DNA from: a virus | IMG/VR virus record: IMGVR_UViG_3300020057_000001 | Location: 62,001 to 126,000 of that record | DNA: 64,000 nt | Reading direction: 5' to 3' (one strand) | Shown here: positions 59,901-64,000 of the stretch, one piece after another | Layout of the letters: each line of letters starts with the position of its first letter | Numbering within the stretch: position 1 is the first letter of the stretch | Translations under genes and position numbers: made by a program | Notes under the pieces: generated by a model | Databases searched by the model: none | Told to the model about the DNA's origin: nothing | The model's input: the letters and a program-made list of their open reading frames with translations, nothing else

Positions 59901-60125
59901 TTAGGTAAGTCCTTAAAGGCAAAGTTTCTCAAAAAGGCTTCTCTTGACAAATCACAGACTTTAAGCCATTCTTCAGCGCCTAAGCTTTCCAAGTCCTCCA
60001 CGCTGGGACAGAGAATCAAGGCTGCTCTGGCAAGTCCTGAGATGCCGACCTTTCCACGGAACCACCACTCCGAAGTGCCTCACCATGACCCCCGAGACGT
60101 AAAATATTTTGATATCGAGGAATAA
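56985..60125 (+). CDS. Giant solenoid repeat protein 1 (28-aa repeats)
   Basis: 1046 aa from GTG 56985, preceded by AGGTGA; an upstream GTG lacks a ribosome site. N-terminal basic SLVRKLKNK; residues about 20-310 hold a domain with GEGVGLYNLPLDG, VGMGHCATAL, LWSIRKDHG and YVGEVKGKHNWKPS, similar in motif order to PcfJ-like proteins (a HC loop, a S-x-R strand, a G-x-x-N turn). Then 13 repeats of 28 aa (LAQTNKPDSDVH...LAKNPNLSPE core) resembling leucine-rich-variant solenoids. C-terminal part has KTSVVAKLKAK and LDKSQ motifs. Probably a head-packaged or host-interacting protein. Confidence 0.7.
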   Translation: MQPTRLSSLVRKLKNKVVARRENTLHPDVHAQLWSEPEAETMQKSDKLPHYQKFMGTHPKAQETASWVDDNISHRGLAEFGMRQAKTRPEGLGNEEKSQLKHFNDSLHMPEVKKGAGELTKDHTWESGIEKLNAHEAAYTEKHKKIAPSLVPSEGEKLLDLGEGVGLYNLPLDGARKNKHEAVGMGHCATALEGGDLWSIRKDHGNGMVEPMVTLSHADGYVGEVKGKHNWKPSEKHHSAILKVLASDLVKGFVGGGYAPESNFSLNDVKPEWKQKLTSVKPTLMQKPYIETLPLPFADGYNHEPDVPTIAKIKDPAKMLRLAQASEPKSAVHNYSAKNPNISPEVAQHLAQTNNPGSRVHENLAKNPNLSPEVAHHLVQTNKPRSGVHVLLAENPNLSPEAVKHLAQTNEPDSPVHGILAENPNLSPELAQHLAQTNEPDYPIHNSLAKNPNLSPEVAHHLAQTNKPDSDVHKYLAKNPNLPPEVAQHLAQTNKPGAFVHVLLAKNPNLSPELAHHLAQTDKPGAFVHNSLAQNPNLSPELAHHLAQTNKPDSSVHLALAKNPNLSPELAHHLAQASGPASGVHLALAKNPNLSPELAHHLAQANEPVSSVHLLLAKNPNLSPEAAQHLAQTNKPDSSIHAYLAENPNLSPEAAQHLAQTNKPDSDVHNSLAQNPKYAHLALSAPRPQQATHIQKLIGILNDENADRGLQRQAAQEIKTRREEELQHRLSDKGDMQDLLNLAESSDDDVSEKATKEIQRRNLQKSMRKSESKAKTSVVAKLKAKITTKPKDAPVPPHEVIDSGILTPFHQTLIMHGSKVSLKEARVGHSEVNPSSNKERAVNKDLKKGDIVGGNPEAKEKLALTNENRVSSSPAAIGAYKKPFQFTQRDGASGRRVNVQTSSGKNIMSHFDHAAHQDFSSADHKEAAVAHQRHLIELKEGRPHPDLLKFHQDQYKNHWQQHQDLKNRSNTMLGKSLKAKFLKKASLDKSQTLSHSSAPKLSKSSTLGQRIKAALASPEMPTFPRNHHSEVPHHDPRDVKYFDIEE
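57948..59036 (+). repeat. Thirteen tandem 84 bp units
   Basis: In-frame units of exactly 84 bp (28 aa). NPNLSPE is invariant in most units, while the stretch between P and VH (DSD, GAF, DSS, ASG, VSS) varies. The repeat leaves a long antisense open frame that is not a gene. Confidence 0.95.
60101..60106 (+). promoter_or_regulatory. GTAAAAT box before repeat gene 2
   Basis: CGTAAAAT inside the end of repeat gene 1, 21 bp before the GTG at 60128. The same 35 bp occurs before repeat gene 3, so it was duplicated with the gene. Confidence 0.4.
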
Positions 60126-60127
60126 AA

Positions 60128-62635
60128 GTGGAAAAGTTAGCAAAAGCTGGGTTTACACAACTGAAACAGATGTTTGCGGAAACCAACGATCACGACCACG
60201 TCGTAAAATGGGCTGCTGACAGCATCAAACCTAACGACATGCAGTCTTGGTACTTGCGCAACTATAAGCAAAATCCGGCTATTCACACAAAGGCCAACCA
60301 AGAAAAAATCGCACATTTTTCTGGAATGCATGGTCTTTCTGAGGATATCAAAAACGTTAAATTAGATAAAAACGACACGTTAGAATCAGGTTTAGCGAAA
60401 TACGATCAGGCTGAAAAAAAATGGCAATCCAGTAGTGGGAGCCGTTTTACTGCTCCAGAAGGTAAGAAGATCGTTGACCTTGGTAACAACATGGGTTGGT
60501 ACAATCTCAAAAAGCCTACGTCAGATGAAGAGGCTAGCTGCATGGGACATTGTGGAAATTATGGAAATCCTCACGAAAAAGACCAAATTTTTTCTTTGCG
60601 AAAAGAAGTAAAAGTTGGAAACAAGACCTATCACGAGCCTATGTCAACTGCCATTTACAATAAAGGTTGGCTGGGGGAAATGAAAGGTCGAGCAAATTCT
60701 CGTCCAGGTGCGAAGTTTCATGAACACTATGCGGCACTGTTGAAACACCCTAAAATCAAAGGGTTAATCGGGGCGGGGCATAAACCACACGAAAATTTTC
60801 ATTTCGACGACCTAAGCCCAGAACTTCAACAGCAAGTCAAAACAGCAAACCCAAAGATGGTGGACTTAAGAAGTAATGCTTGGGACACAGCAACAAAACA
60901 TAAAGCCACAGCGTCCGTTCCGAAAATTGAAAAGTATCAGAGCACTGTCAAAGACATTCACCGATCGACTGAACTGAAAGATCAATTGGATCAGGGACAT
61001 CCAATGGACGCTCTTGACCCAAACGACTTAAGACTAGTCGTTGATCATCCAGCTTTTCAAAAAGGGCACCTTGACAAATTAGTAAAGGGTCTAGCGGATC
61101 AAAAAGGCATCAAGGATGTGTATTCAAAACTCCAAGCATATGGCGCTATTGAGAGATCCCCACATTTAAACGACCAGCACATCGACCACTTAATCGATTC
61201 AGATGAAACGGCTAACACAGCTCAATTATTAAGAAAAAAACTCAACCAAAGCCACGTAGACAACATCGTTCAAAAAGCTCCTGCCATGGCAGCAGAACAG
61301 TTAAAAGACCACCGTCTGTTAAACCAAAGCCACATAACCCATATTGTTAAAGAATACCCCGGTAGAGCAGCCCTATATTTAAACAACCACCCCCTCTTAA
61401 ACGCAACCCACATAGACCAAATTGCTCAAAAAGCACCCCACGCAGCAGCCGTACATTTAAAAGACCACCCCCTTCTCAACGCAAGCCACATAGACCACAT
61501 TGTCCGACAAGAACCCAGAGAAGCAGCGAAACATTTAAAAGACCACCCCCTCTTAAACGCAAGCCACATAGACCGTATTGCGCAAGACGAACCCTTCGCC
61601 GCAGCAAGACATTTAACCGACCACCCCGTCTTCAACGCAAGCCACATAGACCGTATTGTCCAACAAGACCCCGCTTCCGCCGCCGCAAATTTAAAAGACC
61701 ACCCCCTCTTTAACCAAAGCCACCTAGACCAAATTGTTCAAGGCAACTCCGGCGCAGCAGCCGTACATTTAAAAGACCACCCCCTTCTCAACGCAAGCCA
61801 CATAGACCGTATTGTTCAAAAAGAACCCGGCACAGCAGCCTACCATTTAAACAACCACCCCCTCTTCAACGCAAGCCACATAACCCAGCTTGCCCAAAAA
61901 GACCCCAACGCCGCAGCCCTATATTTAAATAATCACCGCCTCTTCAACCAAAGCCATATAGACCACATTGTTCAAGAGCACCCCAACGCAGCGCTAGAGT
62001 ATTTAAGAAAACACCCCCTTCTCAACGTAAGCCACATAACCCATATTGCCCAAAAAGAACCCGGCGCAGCCGCCCAATATTTAAACGACCACCCTCTCTT
62101 CAACGCAAGCCATATAGACCACATTGTTCAACAAGACCCCTATAGAGCAGCTGGATTTTTAAACGACCACCCCCTCTTTAACCAAAGCCACATAACCCAT
62201 ATTGTTCAAGAAGCACCCCACATAGCAGCCGAATATTTAAAAGACCACCCCCTTCTCAACCAAAGCCATATAGACCACATGGTTCAAGAAGCACCCTTCA
62301 GAGCAGCCGCATATTTAAAAGACCACCCCCTTCTCAACCAAAGCCATATAGACCACATTGTTCAAGAAGCACCCCACATAGCAGCCGAATATTTAAAAGA
62401 CCACCCCCTCTTTGCAGAAGCTATGAGACGCGCTAAAGCTAAAAAAGTACAGAAACCCGAAGCAACTGCTCCGCTAACCAAATCTGAGAAAAACTTAAAG
62501 AGCGTCGTTCAAAAATTGAAACGTAAGGCTACACCACAAACACCAGACACAGCGTTCGAAGCCCAAACCGCTAGGAAAAACCTTCTCAGTAGTATAGCAT
62601 CCAAACTGAAGAAGATACCCGCTGGCCCAACTTGA
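60128..62635 (+). CDS. Giant solenoid repeat protein 2 (26-aa repeats)
   Basis: 835 aa, GTG start with GAGGAA. N-terminal 290 residues: helical start, then GKKIVDLGNNMGWYNLKKP, CMGHCGN, FSLRKEVKVG and GEMKGRANSRPG, the same PcfJ-like motif order as in repeat protein 1. After a linker come about 15 units of 26 aa (LKDHPLLNASHIDHIVQ core). Variable residues cluster after IVQ and before LKDHP. C-terminus: PLTKSEKNLKSVVQKLKRK and SSIASKLKK. Two-helix repeats with variable loops suggest a superhelical binding surface. The target is unknown. Confidence 0.7.
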   Translation: MEKLAKAGFTQLKQMFAETNDHDHVVKWAADSIKPNDMQSWYLRNYKQNPAIHTKANQEKIAHFSGMHGLSEDIKNVKLDKNDTLESGLAKYDQAEKKWQSSSGSRFTAPEGKKIVDLGNNMGWYNLKKPTSDEEASCMGHCGNYGNPHEKDQIFSLRKEVKVGNKTYHEPMSTAIYNKGWLGEMKGRANSRPGAKFHEHYAALLKHPKIKGLIGAGHKPHENFHFDDLSPELQQQVKTANPKMVDLRSNAWDTATKHKATASVPKIEKYQSTVKDIHRSTELKDQLDQGHPMDALDPNDLRLVVDHPAFQKGHLDKLVKGLADQKGIKDVYSKLQAYGAIERSPHLNDQHIDHLIDSDETANTAQLLRKKLNQSHVDNIVQKAPAMAAEQLKDHRLLNQSHITHIVKEYPGRAALYLNNHPLLNATHIDQIAQKAPHAAAVHLKDHPLLNASHIDHIVRQEPREAAKHLKDHPLLNASHIDRIAQDEPFAAARHLTDHPVFNASHIDRIVQQDPASAAANLKDHPLFNQSHLDQIVQGNSGAAAVHLKDHPLLNASHIDRIVQKEPGTAAYHLNNHPLFNASHITQLAQKDPNAAALYLNNHRLFNQSHIDHIVQEHPNAALEYLRKHPLLNVSHITHIAQKEPGAAAQYLNDHPLFNASHIDHIVQQDPYRAAGFLNDHPLFNQSHITHIVQEAPHIAAEYLKDHPLLNQSHIDHMVQEAPFRAAAYLKDHPLLNQSHIDHIVQEAPHIAAEYLKDHPLFAEAMRRAKAKKVQKPEATAPLTKSEKNLKSVVQKLKRKATPQTPDTAFEAQTARKNLLSSIASKLKKIPAGPT
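61223..62419 (+). repeat. About fifteen tandem 78 bp units
   Basis: In-frame 78 bp units start at 61301 and continue to 62393 without slippage; one diverged unit precedes them. DNA identity between units (for example CACCCCCTCTTAAACGCAAG) is high, indicating recent expansion. Confidence 0.95.
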
Positions 62636-62663
62636 ATAGGCTACTCAACCTTGACCCGAGACG

Positions 62664-62669
62664 TAAAAT
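62664..62669 (+). promoter_or_regulatory. GTAAAAT box before repeat gene 3
   Basis: CGTAAAAT, 22 bp before GTG 62692, within a copy of the 3' end of repeat gene 1 (LDPRDVKYFDIEE-stop can be read across it). Confidence 0.4.
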
Positions 62670-62691
62670 ATTTTGATATCGAGGAGTAAAA

Positions 62692-64000
62692 GTGGAAAAG
62701 TTAGCAAAAGCTGGGTTTACACAACTGAAACAGATGTTTGCAGATTCGGACGATCACGACCACGTCGTTAAGTGGGCTGCTGACAGCATCAAACCAAACG
62801 ACATGCAGTCTTGGTACTTGCGAAATTACAAACAAAATCCGGCTATTCACACAACGGAAAACCAAGAAAAAATTGCACATTTTTCGGGAATGCATGGTCT
62901 TTCCGAGGATATCAAAAACGTTAAGCTGGACAAGAACGACACGTTAGAATCAGGTTTAGCGAAATACGATCAGGCCGAGAAAAAATGGCAATCCAGTAGT
63001 GGGAGCCGTTTCACGGCTCCAGAAGGTAAGAAGATCGTTGAGCTTGGGAACGGTATGGGTTGGTACGATTTAAAGAAGCCGGTGTCAAGTGAAGAGGCTA
63101 ACTGCATGGGCCATTGTGGAAATTCGGGAAATCCTCACGAAAAAGACCAAATTTTTTCTTTGCGAAAAGAAGTAAAAGTCGGAAATAAAACGTACCACGA
63201 GCCCATGTCAACTGCTATTTACAATAAGGGTTGGTTAGGCGAAATGAAAGGTCGAGCCAATTCTCGTCCAGGTGAAAAGTTTCATGAACACTACGCGGCA
63301 CTCCTAAAGCACCCTAAAATCAAAGGGTTAATCGGTGCGGGGCATAAACCACAAGAAAATTTTCATTTCGACGACTTGAGCCCAGAACTTCAACAACAAG
63401 TCAAAACAGCAAATCCGGCAATGGTGGACTTAAGAAGTAATGCTTGGGACACAGCAACAAAATACAAAGCCACGGCGTCCGTTCCTAAAATTAAAAAATA
63501 TCAGCATACTGTCAAAGACATTCACCGATCCACGGAACTGAAAGATCAATTGGATCAGGGACATCCAATGGACGCGCTCAAGTCAAGCGACTTAAGACTA
63601 GTCGTTGACCATCCAGCTTTTCAAAAAGGACACCTTGACAAATTAGTAAAAGGTATAGCTAACCAAAAAGGCATCAAGGATGTGTATTCAAAACTCCAAG
63701 CCTACGGTGCTATTGAAAGATCTCCGCATTTAAACGACCAACACATCGACCACTTAATCGATTCAGATGAGATCGCTAACACAGCGCAACTATTAAGAAA
63801 AAAACTCAACCAAAGCCACGTAGATAGCATTGTGCAAAAAGCTCCCGTCATGGCAGCAAAACAGTTAAAAGACCACCGTCTGTTAAACCAAAGCCACGTA
63901 GACCACATTGTTCAAAAAGCCCCTGGCATGGCAGCGGAATATTTAAACGACCACCCCCTCTTCAACGCAAGCCACATAGACCACATTGCTCAAAAATACC
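62692..64000 (+). CDS. Giant solenoid repeat protein 3, partial
   Basis: Runs off the right edge after 436 codons. GTG with GAGGAG. Its first 380 residues are about 90-95 percent the same as repeat protein 2 by eye (GKKIVELGNGMGWYDLKKP, CMGHCGNSGNPH), with substitutions such as ADSDDHDH for AETNDHDH; then the same 26-aa repeats begin (LLNQSHVDHIVQ). A recent tandem duplicate. Confidence 0.8.
   Translation, partial: MEKLAKAGFTQLKQMFADSDDHDHVVKWAADSIKPNDMQSWYLRNYKQNPAIHTTENQEKIAHFSGMHGLSEDIKNVKLDKNDTLESGLAKYDQAEKKWQSSSGSRFTAPEGKKIVELGNGMGWYDLKKPVSSEEANCMGHCGNSGNPHEKDQIFSLRKEVKVGNKTYHEPMSTAIYNKGWLGEMKGRANSRPGEKFHEHYAALLKHPKIKGLIGAGHKPQENFHFDDLSPELQQQVKTANPAMVDLRSNAWDTATKYKATASVPKIKKYQHTVKDIHRSTELKDQLDQGHPMDALKSSDLRLVVDHPAFQKGHLDKLVKGIANQKGIKDVYSKLQAYGAIERSPHLNDQHIDHLIDSDEIANTAQLLRKKLNQSHVDSIVQKAPVMAAKQLKDHRLLNQSHVDHIVQKAPGMAAEYLNDHPLFNASHIDHIAQKY

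Noticed and set aside
61223-62419. Possible CRISPR array because of regular 78 bp repeats
   Set aside because: The repeats are in-frame coding units with no unique spacers and no cas genes nearby.
1-64000. tRNA genes
   Set aside because: No cloverleaf with a TTCRA arm was found by eye in the gaps; a covariance-model scan would be decisive.

Overview
The window is part of a large double-stranded DNA tailed-phage genome. It has a complete phage replication and recombination set, nucleotide-synthesis enzymes, tail fibres with S74 chaperone ends, virion-type genes and lysis candidates. Genes are packed with 1-20 bp overlaps, and no rRNA, tRNA, CRISPR array or insertion sequence was seen. The host looks Gram-negative, judging from a lipoprotein, inner-membrane proteins with periplasmic tails and a membrane-anchored lytic transglycosylase. 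It cannot be named from the sequence.

Layout. 1-6.3 kb (minus): small genes including a BolA-like protein, thymidylate synthase ThyX, and two multidomain putative effectors (an ADP-ribosyltransferase-like protein and a NUDIX-GNAT-GNAT fusion). 6.35-16.2 kb (plus): four fibre genes, two ending in S74 chaperones. 16.2-22.2 kb (minus): small genes, a TM protein overlapping a lipoprotein, a MoxR-type ATPase with a VWA/zincin partner, and an ATP-dependent DNA ligase. 22.4-25.1 kb: two small plus-strand islands (TM/coiled-coil protein, secreted zincin, spanin-like protein) among minus genes. 25.1-48.05 kb (minus): a UvsX/RecA-like recombinase, an exported ClpP-like protease, a gp32-like SSB, HNH nuclease, primase, dCMP deaminase, DnaB-like helicase, family A polymerase, transglycosylase, SbcC/SbcD, a T5 A1-like phosphoesterase, DnaQ exonuclease, a GroEL interrupted by an intein, an OB-fold SSB and a winged-helix protein. 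48.06-48.75 kb is a 700 bp non-coding switch region with 28 bp iterons, a hairpin and an A/T tract: a strong origin candidate. 48.75-64 kb (plus): virion-type genes, dNMP kinase, class II ribonucleotide reductase, small membrane proteins, and three giant repeat proteins, the last running off the window.

Regulation. Seven minus-strand units are preceded by a bipartite element close to the sigma-28/FliA consensus (TAAAGTTT-N11-GCCGATAA). Two other minus units have sigma-70-like promoters. Nearly every plus-strand unit is preceded by a lone GTAAAAT box without a consistent -35, resembling single-element late promoters. Together with the strand switch at the iterons, this suggests an early minus programme and a late plus programme.

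Most interesting points: the sigma-28-like promoter family, the GroEL intein with class 3 hallmarks, the iteron origin, the giant repeat proteins with a shared basic KSVV-x-KLK motif, and the NUDIX/GNAT/ADP-ribosyltransferase pair.
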